Shown: positions 16,936-26,109 of the stretch, piece after piece
Layout: the number at the start of each line of letters is the position of its first letter
Position numbering within the stretch: the stretch's first letter is position 1
NCBI GenBank assembly: GCA_964487255.1
Contig: CAZAQV010000007.1
Span: 124,001-188,000, forward strand
DNA: 64,000 nucleotides
From: CAZAQV01 sp964487255
GTDB taxonomy: Bacteria; Myxococcota_A; Polyangia; Polyangiales; CAZAQV01
Direction: 5' to 3'
Made by a program: the position numbers and the translations under genes
Notes under the pieces: model-generated
The model's database searches: none
Told to the model about the DNA's origin: nothing
What the model saw: only the letters and a program-made list of their open reading frames with translations

Positions 16936-19649
16936 GTGGAATCGATGCAGCTTCGAAGGCGCTCCGCAAGCTCCTGTGGTTTATAGGGCTTCCACAAAAT
17001 CGGGTAGTCATCTCGGTTCTCAGGCGCACGGTCTCCCGCGTAACCACTGGTCATCAAGATCGGAAGTTTCGGGTTGCGGCGGCGAATCTCAGCTGCGATC
17101 TCAAAGCCGTTGCCGTTCGGCAAAAGCACATCGGAGAAGACCGCATCGATCGTGAACTGGTTTGCGTTAAATATCTTGAGCGCCTCGACAGCGTCCGCGG
17201 CTGCCAGCACTCGGTACCCTCGCGCCTCCAAGGTGCGCACGGCCGCATCACGAATCGTTGTCTCATCTTCGATCAGTAAGATGGTTTCGGTGCCCCTCAG
17301 GTCTTGCGACACGACGCGCTCCCGCGCAATCGTGACACCCGCGTTCGCCTCTTCAGGGATCAAAATCGTAAACGTGGTGCCCTGTCCCACTGCGCTCTCA
17401 ACCTCGATCGTTCCGCCCAACTGCTTGACCACACCGTAGCATGTCGCCAGTCCAAGCCCTGTTCCCTTATTGAGTTCTTTGGTCGTAAAGAAGGGCTCGA
17501 AGATTCGTTGTTGGACTTCCGGGGACATGCCAACCCCGGTGTCGCGCACCTCGATCTTGACGTACATACCCGGCTGCAGCGGGTCTGGTTCGGAGGAGGT
17601 TTTTACCTCCGCTCGTGAGGCGACAATCTCGACCCGCCCTCCAGACGGCATGGCATCACGTGCATTGACGACCAGATTCAAGATCACCTGATCGAGTTGC
17701 GTGGGATCGGCAAGGATCGTCATATTTCCTTTTTCAATCCGTACAACCAACTCAATATCGACCCCGATAGTACGGCGCAGCAGCTTCTCGATCTGTTGGA
17801 GCGCGTCGCGGACATCTACCGATTGAAGCTCCACCGAGCGCTGCCGCGAAAAAAGCAGTAGCTGTCGGGTAAGTCCCGTTGCCCGGTCGGCAGCCGCAAG
17901 CACCTCGTCGATGTCCTCGCGAGCAGGGTCTCCCTCAGGCAACTCGTCACGAACAAAGCCCGAAAAACTGATGATCGATGTGAGCAAATTGTTGAAATCG
18001 TGAGCGACGCCGCCAGCCAACTGCCCCAAAGCTTCCATCTTCTGCGACTGCTGGAGCTGCATCTGCAACTTGCGAACTTGCTGCTGAGCTTCTTTTCTGG
18101 AACCGATGTCGCTGAGCGCAATGGCGAGTACAGCACGGTCGGCTTCCGCGCCCCTCCGACCGCCTGCAATTTCGCTCACCGTCACATCAACGTGGGTCGC
18201 TGCGCCTGCCTTGCTGATAAGCTCACGATCGTAGAATGTCGAGACCGGCCCGTCCGCACTCCACACTTCGCTCGCGATTTCCTCGCCCAGCAGATCATCG
18301 AGTTGCGAGTTGCGAATCTCGTCAAGCGTCCGTCCCAATAGCGCCGCTGCCTGCGAGTTCGCATCGACGATCTTCCTTGAGGAAGAAAGAAAGAGTAGCC
18401 CCTCGCGGCTTGCAGACGCCAGCTGCCGAAAACGACGGTTGCTCTCCTTGAGCTCTTCCTCCGCCCGCACATGCTCGGTCACGTCGATCGCCACAGCAAT
18501 GACAAAAGGATTAGGAAGGTGTTGCGACACAGGACCCATCGAAAGCTGCCAAGTCCGGTACTCCTCTCGCACGCCTCGCATCCGCACACGAACTTCGAGT
18601 TTATGGTCGTCACGCAAGCATTGTGCGAGGGCAATCTGGAGGTCCTCGCGATCATCTTCGTGCAATAGAGAGTAGATCAGCCCGTCTTCGGCGAGCCCGA
18701 TATCGGAAAGATCACGGTTTGTGAAGTGAACCCGTCCATCGCGCGAAAGCCTCAGAATTAATGCCGGCGTCGTTTCAACCAACGTCCGCCACTCGTATTC
18801 TCGATCCTCAAGATCACTTTCGGCCAACTTCTGCAGCGTAATGTCTTGATGTGTGATGACGATGTGGTCTCCGCCGTCAACCCCGAAGCTAGCGGCCTGC
18901 GCCAGAAACCACATTTCCCAATTCGTTCGCTGGCTTTGCAACTCCTGCGTATAGGTCGCGATCTCTCCCCGCCGGATACGCTCTATTCCCTCGCGAAACC
19001 GATACGCAACTTGCTGGTCGACGCCGAGCATCTCTGCCGAGTAGATCTTGCCAACGCCGTGGGATGAGTGGCCCTTCGGGTTGCGGTCCAGATAGTCGCG
19101 CCAACTCGCATTGACCGCGACGATACGCATATGCGCGTCAACAATCGCGACCAACGCTGTCATGGCGTCGAGCGAAGCCCTCAGAAACGCTTCTGAAGCG
19201 GCCAGCCTCGCCGTTTGTTGCTGAACGGTGTCCTCGAGGTGGGTATTGATGCTGCGGACCTGGTCGCTGAGCTTCTTTAGGCGCACGAGATTGCGTAGAC
19301 GCGAACGCAACTCGTGGGAGTCTAGTGGACGGCACAAGAAATCCTCCGCACCGACCTCAAGCGCTTGGTGCCGAGTTGCCTTGTCCTGGAGCGAGGTGAC
19401 GATGATCACCGGAACGTCCTCCGTATCTGCGTTCGACTTGAGAATGCGGGTTGCGTCAATACCACTAAGGTCGGGCATCATGACATCGAGCAAGACCGCA
19501 TCGGGGCGCACGACCCGTACCATCGCCAGCCCTTCCTCTCCGCTCTCTGCAAGGCTCACGTCATAACCGTCCGCTTCAAGCATGCCCTTAAGGAGTTTTC
19601 GATTCGCAGGTTGGTCATCAATGATCAATATTCTTGAGTTTTTGCTCAT
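16929..19649 (-). CDS. Hybrid histidine kinase, REC-PAS-PAS-PAS-HK-REC
   Basis: A 906-residue soluble hybrid kinase with no membrane segment. Order: N-terminal receiver (ILIIDDQPANRKLL, Asp in VLLDVMMPDLSG), coiled linker, three PAS-like modules between about 150 and 515, HisKA with the His in LAGGVAHDFNNLLTSI, HATPase (VILNLVVNARDAM; RDTGVGMSPE; NKGTGLGLATCYG), and a second receiver at the C-terminus (LLIEDETTIRDAA, Asp in VFSDVLLPNGNG). The HDFNNLL H-box is common in hybrid kinases of deltaproteobacteria. Its start overlaps the stop of the single-domain receiver gene upstream by four bases. Confidence 0.92.
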   Translation of the reverse strand: MSKNSRILIIDDQPANRKLLKGMLEADGYDVSLAESGEEGLAMVRVVRPDAVLLDVMMPDLSGIDATRILKSNADTEDVPVIIVTSLQDKATRHQALEVGAEDFLCRPLDSHELRSRLRNLVRLKKLSDQVRSINTHLEDTVQQQTARLAASEAFLRASLDAMTALVAIVDAHMRIVAVNASWRDYLDRNPKGHSSHGVGKIYSAEMLGVDQQVAYRFREGIERIRRGEIATYTQELQSQRTNWEMWFLAQAASFGVDGGDHIVITHQDITLQKLAESDLEDREYEWRTLVETTPALILRLSRDGRVHFTNRDLSDIGLAEDGLIYSLLHEDDREDLQIALAQCLRDDHKLEVRVRMRGVREEYRTWQLSMGPVSQHLPNPFVIAVAIDVTEHVRAEEELKESNRRFRQLASASREGLLFLSSSRKIVDANSQAAALLGRTLDEIRNSQLDDLLGEEIASEVWSADGPVSTFYDRELISKAGAATHVDVTVSEIAGGRRGAEADRAVLAIALSDIGSRKEAQQQVRKLQMQLQQSQKMEALGQLAGGVAHDFNNLLTSIISFSGFVRDELPEGDPAREDIDEVLAAADRATGLTRQLLLFSRQRSVELQSVDVRDALQQIEKLLRRTIGVDIELVVRIEKGNMTILADPTQLDQVILNLVVNARDAMPSGGRVEIVASRAEVKTSSEPDPLQPGMYVKIEVRDTGVGMSPEVQQRIFEPFFTTKELNKGTGLGLATCYGVVKQLGGTIEVESAVGQGTTFTILIPEEANAGVTIARERVVSQDLRGTETILLIEDETTIRDAAVRTLEARGYRVLAAADAVEALKIFNANQFTIDAVFSDVLLPNGNGFEIAAEIRRRNPKLPILMTSGYAGDRAPENRDDYPILWKPYKPQELAERLRSCIDSTH

Positions 19650-20020
19650 GCCGTCCGCTCCGCGACCAAACGTTCGATCGTGCTGAGAAAAACACGATAA
19701 TTAATGGGTTTGAGAAGATAAGCGTCGCCCCCGCCACTCTCGATCCGCTCTCGCTCACTCAGCATTCCGCGCGCAGTGACTACCAGGACAGGAATATTTG
19801 AGATATTGACGTCATTGCGGAGCTCTCGCACAGCGGTCAACCCGTCCTTGCCCGGAAGCTGCACATCCATCACAACAACATCCGGATGATTGGCGCGGGC
19901 GAGCGCAAGCCCGCTTTCTGCGTCGCGCGCCTCAAGAACTTCATGGCCTTTCGAGCATAAGATTTGCACCATGAGTTTCATGCTCGCCCGATTGTCTTCG
20001 ATGATCAGAACCAAAGACAT
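19646..20020 (-). CDS. Single-domain response regulator
   Basis: A 124-residue stand-alone receiver: LVLIIEDNRASMK supplies the acidic patch, the phosphoacceptor Asp is in VVVMDVQLPGKDG, the switch Thr in VLVVTARG and the Lys in AYLLKPINY. No output domain. The frame is open far upstream, but the ATG at 20020, four bases after the stop of the large kinase gene, is the natural start. It sits between two hybrid kinase genes in one overlapping unit and probably shuttles phosphoryl groups between them (inference). Confidence 0.92.
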   Translation of the reverse strand: MSLVLIIEDNRASMKLMVQILCSKGHEVLEARDAESGLALARANHPDVVVMDVQLPGKDGLTAVRELRNDVNISNIPVLVVTARGMLSERERIESGGGDAYLLKPINYRVFLSTIERLVAERTA

Positions 20021-20024
20021 CGTA

Positions 20025-23000
20025 CTACGAAACTCCCTCGATATTCTGTGAGAGCGTTCGGTTACGGTCCGAAGCGCGGAGTAAACGCGAAACCTCTTCG
20101 ACCAGCGCTTGAACGTCGAACTCGTGCTTCTTGACAAGCGCTTCAACGCGCGAGCGAAGATGAAGTTCATCTTTCGTCTGTAGCGACTTGGAGGTGAGCA
20201 CAAGGATCGCCGGTCGCTCGAGGTCCGACAGGGCGTCAAGCAGCTCGACGCCGCTCAACCCCGGCATCACGAGATCGAGCACAATGACATCCACGGGGTT
20301 TCGCTGTAACTGCTCAAGGGCCGCTTCGCCACTTTCGCATAGGATTATCTCGCAGCTATGTGGTTCAAGCGCAGCGCGGACGAGTTCTCGAACACGGGGA
20401 TCGTCATCGACGACCATGACGACCTCTCGTGACGAGCCTTTCGAGGAGCGGCTGATGAGTTGCTGCACGCTACTTAGAAGCTCCTCGCTATCGACCGGCT
20501 TCTGCAACACACCATCAGCACCCAACGCAAAGCCCTGCTCCATTCGCTCGTCACCAGCCATAGATACCAGCATGATCGGAAGATTCCGATGTCGAACCGT
20601 GTTGCGAAGAGAGGACAAGATGGAGAGGCCATCGGTATCTGGCAACAGCAGATCGAGTATCAAGAGATCCGGTGGACGCTTCTTGAGCATCGCGACTCCC
20701 GAAGCACCATCGGCCGCACGCTGCACCGTGTACCCTGCCGCACGGAGCGCCTCGACAAACGCATCGGCGTGGTCGTCGTTGTCTTCGATGAGCATAATCA
20801 AGCCACGCGACGGGACACCGCCGGTCGGATTGCGCGAGGAGGAGCGGTGCGACAAACCTTGCGCCTCTTGTGGACGAGTCGATGCCGCGCTCGACACATC
20901 CGTACCATCTGGAATCCACACCCGAAAGGTCGAGCCCTTGCCGAGCTCACTCTCGAGTTCGACATCACCACCGTGCAAGCGGGCCAGCTTTCTCACAAGG
21001 ACCAACCCGAGCCCCGTGCCCTCGTAGCGACGTGTTGCTGTTCCATCAACTTGCTCGAACTCGTGAAAAACCCGCTCGTGGTCGGCCGCGTCGATGCCGA
21101 TCCCGGTGTCGGTCACAGAGAAAACGACACCGCCATCTTTCCCGTGATGGGCTCCGGGCTCGACGCGCAAGTCGATGCGCCCGCGGTCCGTGAACTTCAC
21201 CGCGTTCGAAAGCAAATTGTAGAGAATCTGCTTGAGTTTGAGTGGATCCCCGTGACAGGTCACAATCGCATTGTCGATTGAGTGAGCGATCTGAATCCCT
21301 TTCTCAGCAGCTTGCTCTCGGACGATTGAGATTGCGTTCTGACAAAGCCCATCGAGCGGCACTTCGCTGATCTCAAGGATCAGCTTTCCGGCCTCGATCT
21401 TCGATAGGTCCAGAATATCGTTGATCAGCGAGAGCAGATGGCTGCCGCTTTCCAAAATCTCGTTCGCGTAGTCACGTTGCGGTTCAGAGAGCTTACCGAC
21501 CACGCCATCTTTAAGCAGCTCCGAAAAGCCGATGATTGCGTTGAGCGGCGTTCGCAACTCGTGCGACATGTTCGCCAAGAACTCAGACTTGAGACGGTTG
21601 GCTTGCTCGAGTTGACGGTTCTGCTCTCCGATCCGCAGCCCGTGGCGTTCGAGCTGAGCCGAAAGCTGCTTATATTGTTCAAAGCTGCGACTGTTCTCGA
21701 CGCTGGCTCCGATGGCTGCCGCGATGCGCACACAAGCTTCCTGTTCAAGATCACGGTCGGCATGCGCTGAAGCGGCAGTCAGGACCCCGAGAAACACGTT
21801 TTTATGCGTAATGGGAATCAAGTGAAAGCCGCGCAAAGACACATCGCCCACTCCGATGGACGCCTTATACGACCGATCGTAGGTGTCCGCTTCGACAAAC
21901 ATGGGTTCTTGATCTTGGGCAACCTGTCCGACGAGACCTTCGTTGAACGAAAAATTCCGCCGCAATGAAGGGTCAACACCATAGCCGGCAACGAAACGAA
22001 ACTCATTGGACCATTCGTCAACGAGATGGATGGAAGAGGGCTTCATACCCAGGTGTTCTGCCAACTGTCGAAGTGCCTGACTGAGCGTGACATTGAGATC
22101 CTGTTCGCTGTTGAGGACTCTTGTTATCTCGGCTTCGCATTGCAAAGCCTGTTGCGTATAGAGGACGTCCGAAGAAAACTCGTTGAGCCCATCGAAGATC
22201 GGGATGAATTCGTCTGTGACTTGTTCGCTAGAAAGCGACGCATGCTGTCCACGTGCCATGCGCTTTACGCCGCGATGAAGCGACGCGAGAGGGGCTAGGA
22301 GCTTTTTCTGAAACCAAAATGCGATCAACATCACCGCAACGAACGCGATCAGCACCGCGATGGCGCCCGCCTTTCTCTCCACGACCTCGAGGTCACCGAA
22401 AAAGGAACTACGTGGGCCCTCACGAACGAAAAGCCAGATACGTTCGCCGTCGACTCCCGAAAACGAAATCGGAGCGTAGACGAAAAGCCGCGCTCCACCG
22501 TCACGTTCGACAATGCCAGGTTCCGAAAAAGACACTTGCTCGGGCGTCAGATCAGGAAACTCGCTTCGCCAAGTGGAAAGCTGCCGGTCGGCTCGCAAAT
22601 CGAACTGCAATCGAGCATGGTAAACGAACGATAAATCCGAATCGAGAATGTGGGCTTCGCCCACGTGAACCGACTGAAGTGCTGGGCGGATGAGCCCGTC
22701 CGCGATCGCAAGAAGCAAGACGGTGCCAACACGTGCTCCCTCGTAAAAAACGGGCATGGCGTAAAAAATGCCCGCCTCAATCTCGTTGGCAACGCCACGA
22801 AATGCAAAAACGTCCGAGTAATAAAGCCCATCGGCGGTCATCTGCATGAGCCGATCAAACGATGGTAGGAACTTTCCAGAACCGCCTTCGTGTGGCAAAA
22901 GAAGAAGTTCTCTTTCCGGTATGACGGAGCTTCGAGCCAGTTGCGATCCCGATGCGTCGAGATATCGCAACTCGACGATATCGTTTCTTGCGGTAAGTGC

Positions 23001-23336
23001 CGATTCAAAAATGGCTTCGAATCGCCTCTCCCACTGGCCTTTCGTATCACCGCTAAGTGGATCAGTTCCCGTAGCGTCAATCCGGGACAGCGCGGCCACG
23101 GGCGGCATCCGGCCGACAAACTCCAATATAAAGCGAATCGATGCTCGCTCCCTCGCAATCGCCGTGCGAATTCGACCCGCATCCGCCACATGCTTCTCAA
23201 TGACATTATCGCGGGCGATCTTGTCGGCGATGAAATCAAACACCAGGGTCTGGGACAAAACCATGAGGCCACCCACGGACAGCAGGAACAAAACCAACTT
23301 GCCGCCGAGGCCAATGCGATTCGCTATCCGATCCAT
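20025..23336 (-). CDS. Membrane hybrid histidine kinase, HAMP-GAF-HK-REC-REC
   Basis: A 1103-residue kinase. One N-terminal helix (LVLFLLSVGGLMVLSQTLVF), a long extracytoplasmic sensor region to about residue 305, a second helix (AIAVLIAFVAVMLIAFWF), HAMP, a GAF domain (about 415-555), the phosphoacceptor in NMSHELRTPLNAIIGF, HATPase (NLLSNAVKFTD, DTGIGIDAAD, GTGLGLVLVRKL) and two consecutive receivers. The ATG at 23336 is chosen because the upstream part of the frame lacks signal character and this start gives a normal membrane-anchor n-region. A TGCTACA palindrome lies about 90 bp upstream. Confidence 0.92.
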   Translation of the reverse strand: MDRIANRIGLGGKLVLFLLSVGGLMVLSQTLVFDFIADKIARDNVIEKHVADAGRIRTAIARERASIRFILEFVGRMPPVAALSRIDATGTDPLSGDTKGQWERRFEAIFESALTARNDIVELRYLDASGSQLARSSVIPERELLLLPHEGGSGKFLPSFDRLMQMTADGLYYSDVFAFRGVANEIEAGIFYAMPVFYEGARVGTVLLLAIADGLIRPALQSVHVGEAHILDSDLSFVYHARLQFDLRADRQLSTWRSEFPDLTPEQVSFSEPGIVERDGGARLFVYAPISFSGVDGERIWLFVREGPRSSFFGDLEVVERKAGAIAVLIAFVAVMLIAFWFQKKLLAPLASLHRGVKRMARGQHASLSSEQVTDEFIPIFDGLNEFSSDVLYTQQALQCEAEITRVLNSEQDLNVTLSQALRQLAEHLGMKPSSIHLVDEWSNEFRFVAGYGVDPSLRRNFSFNEGLVGQVAQDQEPMFVEADTYDRSYKASIGVGDVSLRGFHLIPITHKNVFLGVLTAASAHADRDLEQEACVRIAAAIGASVENSRSFEQYKQLSAQLERHGLRIGEQNRQLEQANRLKSEFLANMSHELRTPLNAIIGFSELLKDGVVGKLSEPQRDYANEILESGSHLLSLINDILDLSKIEAGKLILEISEVPLDGLCQNAISIVREQAAEKGIQIAHSIDNAIVTCHGDPLKLKQILYNLLSNAVKFTDRGRIDLRVEPGAHHGKDGGVVFSVTDTGIGIDAADHERVFHEFEQVDGTATRRYEGTGLGLVLVRKLARLHGGDVELESELGKGSTFRVWIPDGTDVSSAASTRPQEAQGLSHRSSSRNPTGGVPSRGLIMLIEDNDDHADAFVEALRAAGYTVQRAADGASGVAMLKKRPPDLLILDLLLPDTDGLSILSSLRNTVRHRNLPIMLVSMAGDERMEQGFALGADGVLQKPVDSEELLSSVQQLISRSSKGSSREVVMVVDDDPRVRELVRAALEPHSCEIILCESGEAALEQLQRNPVDVIVLDLVMPGLSGVELLDALSDLERPAILVLTSKSLQTKDELHLRSRVEALVKKHEFDVQALVEEVSRLLRASDRNRTLSQNIEGVS

Positions 23337-23423
23337 GGTGCAGAGACTCGGACAAATGACAACCGAGATGGATGAGGCTACCGAACCCTTCGACGACTGA
23401 CAAACACTTGCCAAAGCTGCAGC

Positions 23424-23440
23424 TGCTACACCCTGTAGTA
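23424..23440. promoter_or_regulatory. Palindrome TGCTACA-N3-TGTAGTA (copy a)
   Basis: Near-perfect palindrome (one mismatch in the right arm) about 88 bp upstream of the large hybrid kinase gene. The same motif occurs perfectly at 24025-24041 and 30965-30981. No T-run follows, so an operator-like site fits better than a terminator. The bound regulator is unknown. Confidence 0.5.
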
Positions 23441-23453
23441 AGGCGCGGCGAGT

Positions 23454-23969
23454 TTAAGCAGCCGGAAACACAAACGGGAGTTCTTCATCGAGCCGACCGT
23501 CGGGTCGGAAGATTCTGAGGCTGGGAGAGGGCACCGCGAACCCTCCGTGGAAATGCACTGTCCAGACCACCTCTTCTCGCACGTCCAACAACGCACAGCT
23601 ACGCTGGGCACCTCGGGTACAGATCAAGTAGTACGCGGACTCCAGGGGATAAGCATATTGGTCGTCGATTCGAAGCGATTCATCGGGCGGTTCGTTCGCA
23701 ATCGTCGATCTGATCTGCTCGTCCGTTGGCTCGCTGACGAACCGCCATAGATGGAACGAGTAGCTCGTGTACTCGCACTCTCGACATCCGTTGCGGATCA
23801 CGTCCGACTCGTTGTAGGCAACGCCCGCAATCCCTCGAAAAAGCCCACGCGACTCCAGCGGGTAGTCGGCTCGTTCACAAGGTTCCTCACGGTCGCAGAC
23901 GGTGCAACCAAGCATACTAAATGCAAAGGCAAGCATGACAAGCGACCTACAGACGTAGCGAGGTTGCAC
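23454..23969 (-). CDS. Cysteine-containing lipoprotein of unknown function
   Basis: A 171-residue predicted lipoprotein with signal peptide and lipobox (FSMLGC). The mature part has clustered cysteines (CTVCDREEPC, NGCRECEYTSY, CTRGAQRSCALLDV), suggesting disulfides in the periplasm. No family was recognised. The gene is flanked on both sides by the TGCTACA palindrome (23424-23440 downstream, 24025-24041 upstream), the second being 56 bp before the start. Confidence 0.7.
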   Translation of the reverse strand: MQPRYVCRSLVMLAFAFSMLGCTVCDREEPCERADYPLESRGLFRGIAGVAYNESDVIRNGCRECEYTSYSFHLWRFVSEPTDEQIRSTIANEPPDESLRIDDQYAYPLESAYYLICTRGAQRSCALLDVREEVVWTVHFHGGFAVPSPSLRIFRPDGRLDEELPFVFPAA

Positions 23970-24024
23970 CCAATGAGCCTAGCACAAGCTTAAACATCAC
24001 CGGCCACACGACCACTCAAAGCCG

Positions 24025-24041
24025 TGCTACAGGGTGTAGCA
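24025..24041. promoter_or_regulatory. Palindrome TGCTACA-N3-TGTAGCA (copy b)
   Basis: Perfect 7-bp arms with a GGG centre, 56 bp upstream of the lipoprotein gene starting at 23969 and 30 bp beyond the stop of the next upstream gene (24071). It is the same motif as at 23424 and 30965. The promoter-proximal position suggests an operator. Confidence 0.55.
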
Positions 24042-24070
24042 ACCCAGAACAAACGAGGACTTGAAGCGGC

Positions 24071-24820
24071 TCACCCTTGCTCGCCGTCAGTGACCGAAGT
24101 GCTGTCGTCAGGCTCACTGGTTCCTTCATCTTCTTCGCCCGGTTCGCCGGAGGACATGTCTCGAATGTCCTTCGCGTCCATGCGTGCCTTGAGCTCCTCG
24201 TCACGATCCCACCGGTCAACATTGCCATCGCCATCGATATCGGTACCCATGCGGATAACCCGACCTTGCTCGTAGTATTCCCAAATGTTGGGACGCCACT
24301 CGGTGGCCGTGCTCCGCCCCAGCGTGTCTCGCTCCGCGCGAAGCGGGCGGCCGTTTTCGTAGAAGACCTTGACGTCGACAACACCGTTGTTGTCTTGGTC
24401 GTCCTCGACGAGCGCAATGCGGCCGTCTTCGTAATGGGTGATTTCGTCCATCTTACCGTCAAAATCGCGGTCGGACTCTTCGCGCAGAGGGCGACCCTCT
24501 TTGGTGTAGTAGCGGACGACGTCTTTCGAGCCGTCGGCGTTGAGGTCCGCCTCGCGGCAAACCAGCACGAGGCGCCCTGCGCCCCCCCCCACGCGCAAGA
24601 AAACCTTTCGAACGTCAGGCACATCGTCTCCCGAGGTGTCGTACTCGCTTGATTCGTGCTCGGCGAGCGACGCGTCGCAGCGCTGGTCGGGGTCTCCCTT
24701 GAGCGCCTTGGAGCGTGCGCCAGTTTTGACTTTTTCGGCCGCCTGGTCGCGTTCAGACCCACCACAGGCAGCCAGGGATACGCCGAGCGCAAATGACAAC
24801 ATGATTGGGAAAGGTTTCAT
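24071..24820 (-). CDS. Lipoprotein with aspartate-rich repeats
   Basis: A 249-residue lipoprotein (lipobox SLAAC). The mature protein carries units of about 25 residues with D-x-(D/N)-x-D/N-G-x-x-D, as in DLNADGSKD, DRDFDGKMD, DQDNNGVVD and DIDGDGNVDRWD, each followed by a Y-x-x-G-R/K motif. Such acidic loops resemble Ca-binding EF-hand or thrombospondin type-3 loops. The gene upstream (24817-25659) is a paralogue with the same repeats, overlapping by four bases. A run of nine identical bases (about 24582-24590) lies inside the coding region. A strong GGAGG-type site precedes the ATG. A structural or surface role is inferred. Confidence 0.8.
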   Translation of the reverse strand: MKPFPIMLSFALGVSLAACGGSERDQAAEKVKTGARSKALKGDPDQRCDASLAEHESSEYDTSGDDVPDVRKVFLRVGGGAGRLVLVCREADLNADGSKDVVRYYTKEGRPLREESDRDFDGKMDEITHYEDGRIALVEDDQDNNGVVDVKVFYENGRPLRAERDTLGRSTATEWRPNIWEYYEQGRVIRMGTDIDGDGNVDRWDRDEELKARMDAKDIRDMSSGEPGEEDEGTSEPDDSTSVTDGEQG

Positions 24821-25659
24821 AGCTCGTCCTCCGAGGCCGTACCTGCGTCGGTCGCCTCTACCCCAGCGTCGCCGTTATTGTCCGCCGCGTCATCCGCAGG
24901 TGACTCAGCAGCGGGCGGCGCAGCACTCGGCTCCTCCTCGGGCATCGGCCGGCCATCGCAAGAGATCGGCGTGTCAGCTGGACCCGATGTCTTGATGTCT
25001 TCAACGTGATCCATTTTGCCGTCGTTGTTTTTGTCGGTCCCGACTTTGACGAGACGCCCAGCTTCGTATTTCTCCCACTTGTCAGGCTTACCGTCGGCGT
25101 CCACGTCGTAACGCGCATCGACTAAGATACCGTTGTTGTATTCGTGCCAGGTGTCGACTTCACCGTTTCCCTTGCGGTCGCGCTCGGCACGCACCAAAAA
25201 GCCGCCCGCACACCACGCCCACATGTCGACGCGATTGTCGAAGTTGGTGTCGAGCTCTTTTCGTACGAGTTGACCGTTCTCGTAGTACGAGATCTGATCG
25301 AGGCGCCCATCGAAGTCGAAGTCGTGTTCCTCGCGCAGCGGCGTGCGACCGTCCTTGTCGAAAAACCGAGAAACATCGGTACGACCGTCGCGGTCGAGAT
25401 CAATTTCTGTGCAGCGTCGTACCGAACCTGCAAACGCGTGGCGAATGTCGGGACGACCGTCGCCATCGACGTCGACCGACTCGGTACGAACCCCTGCGCC
25501 TGCGCACTGCTGACGGACCGTTTCGTCGCCGCGTGAGCCCTCAAGGACCTCATTGCTGGAGCCGACTTCGCCCGAGGCACTGCCGCCGCAGCCCAGGGCG
25601 CTCAGCGAGACCGCCACCAGCCCTAGCAAAACATTGTTTTTACTGTTTTTTTCATACAT
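24817..25659 (-). CDS. Lipoprotein with aspartate-rich repeats (paralogue)
   Basis: A 280-residue lipoprotein starting at the ATG at 25659 (MYEKNSKNNVLL), preceded by a good GGAGG site; the frame is open further upstream without signal character. Lipobox SALGC. Six or seven repeats of the type DxDGDGRPD / DLDRDGRTD / DFDFDGRLD / DVDADGKPD alternate with short aromatic-Gly turns, then a low-complexity acidic Pro/Ala tail. It is the upstream partner of the paralogue at 24071-24820, with overlapping stop and start. Ca-binding surface protein is the best guess; partners are unknown. Confidence 0.8.
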   Translation of the reverse strand: MYEKNSKNNVLLGLVAVSLSALGCGGSASGEVGSSNEVLEGSRGDETVRQQCAGAGVRTESVDVDGDGRPDIRHAFAGSVRRCTEIDLDRDGRTDVSRFFDKDGRTPLREEHDFDFDGRLDQISYYENGQLVRKELDTNFDNRVDMWAWCAGGFLVRAERDRKGNGEVDTWHEYNNGILVDARYDVDADGKPDKWEKYEAGRLVKVGTDKNNDGKMDHVEDIKTSGPADTPISCDGRPMPEEEPSAAPPAAESPADDAADNNGDAGVEATDAGTASEDEL

Positions 25660-25805
25660 CGCAATGCCTCCGCTCGGCCCGGACCAAGCAGCATATTTCC
25701 GAGCAGGCCCAAAATGCAAGCCGAGGGTCGGTCGCGCATTCCACATTGACACTATATATGGTGCCATGTATTTTCATGACAACACATTTTTCAAAGGGCC
25801 AGACG

Positions 25806-26021
25806 ATGGCACGCAAAAAGATCTCCACCACGATCTACATCACTCCAGAACAAAACGAGCAGCTCAAGCTGCTGCACGAACGCACCAAGGTGCCCGTTGC
25901 CGTCTACATCCGTGAAGGCATCGACCTCGTTCTCGAGCGTTACAAAGAGGTCTTGCCTGGCCAATTGAGCCTCGATGCAACGGTCAAGACACCCGCCAAA
26001 CGTAAGAAGACCGGTTCGTAG
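25806..26021 (+). CDS. Ribbon-helix-helix family protein
   Basis: A 71-residue basic protein: a short beta strand (KKISTTIYITPEQ), then two helices (QNEQLKLLHERTKV, VAVYIREGIDLVLERYKE) match the ribbon-helix-helix DNA-binding fold of CopG/MetJ-like repressors. The C-terminal tail is Lys/Arg-rich. The frame is open from 25533, but the ATG at 25806 is the start; an AT-rich stretch (about 25750-25790) upstream is a likely promoter. Its place just before lepA may be incidental. Confidence 0.8.
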   Translation: MARKKISTTIYITPEQNEQLKLLHERTKVPVAVYIREGIDLVLERYKEVLPGQLSLDATVKTPAKRKKTGS

Positions 26022-26109
26022 CCGGCGCGAGCCTACACCGCTGCGCAGATTTGCACGACATTGCATGGTTTCGGGCGACGTCTCGCTCGGCTTGTTGTAG
26101 AGAAGGCCC

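Noticed and set aside
20021..20239. Extended start of the single-domain receiver
   Set aside because: The extension overlaps the upstream hybrid kinase gene and has no receiver character.
23424..24041. Palindromes as intrinsic terminators
   Set aside because: Only 7-bp arms and no T-run; two copies lie at promoter-like distances upstream of genes.
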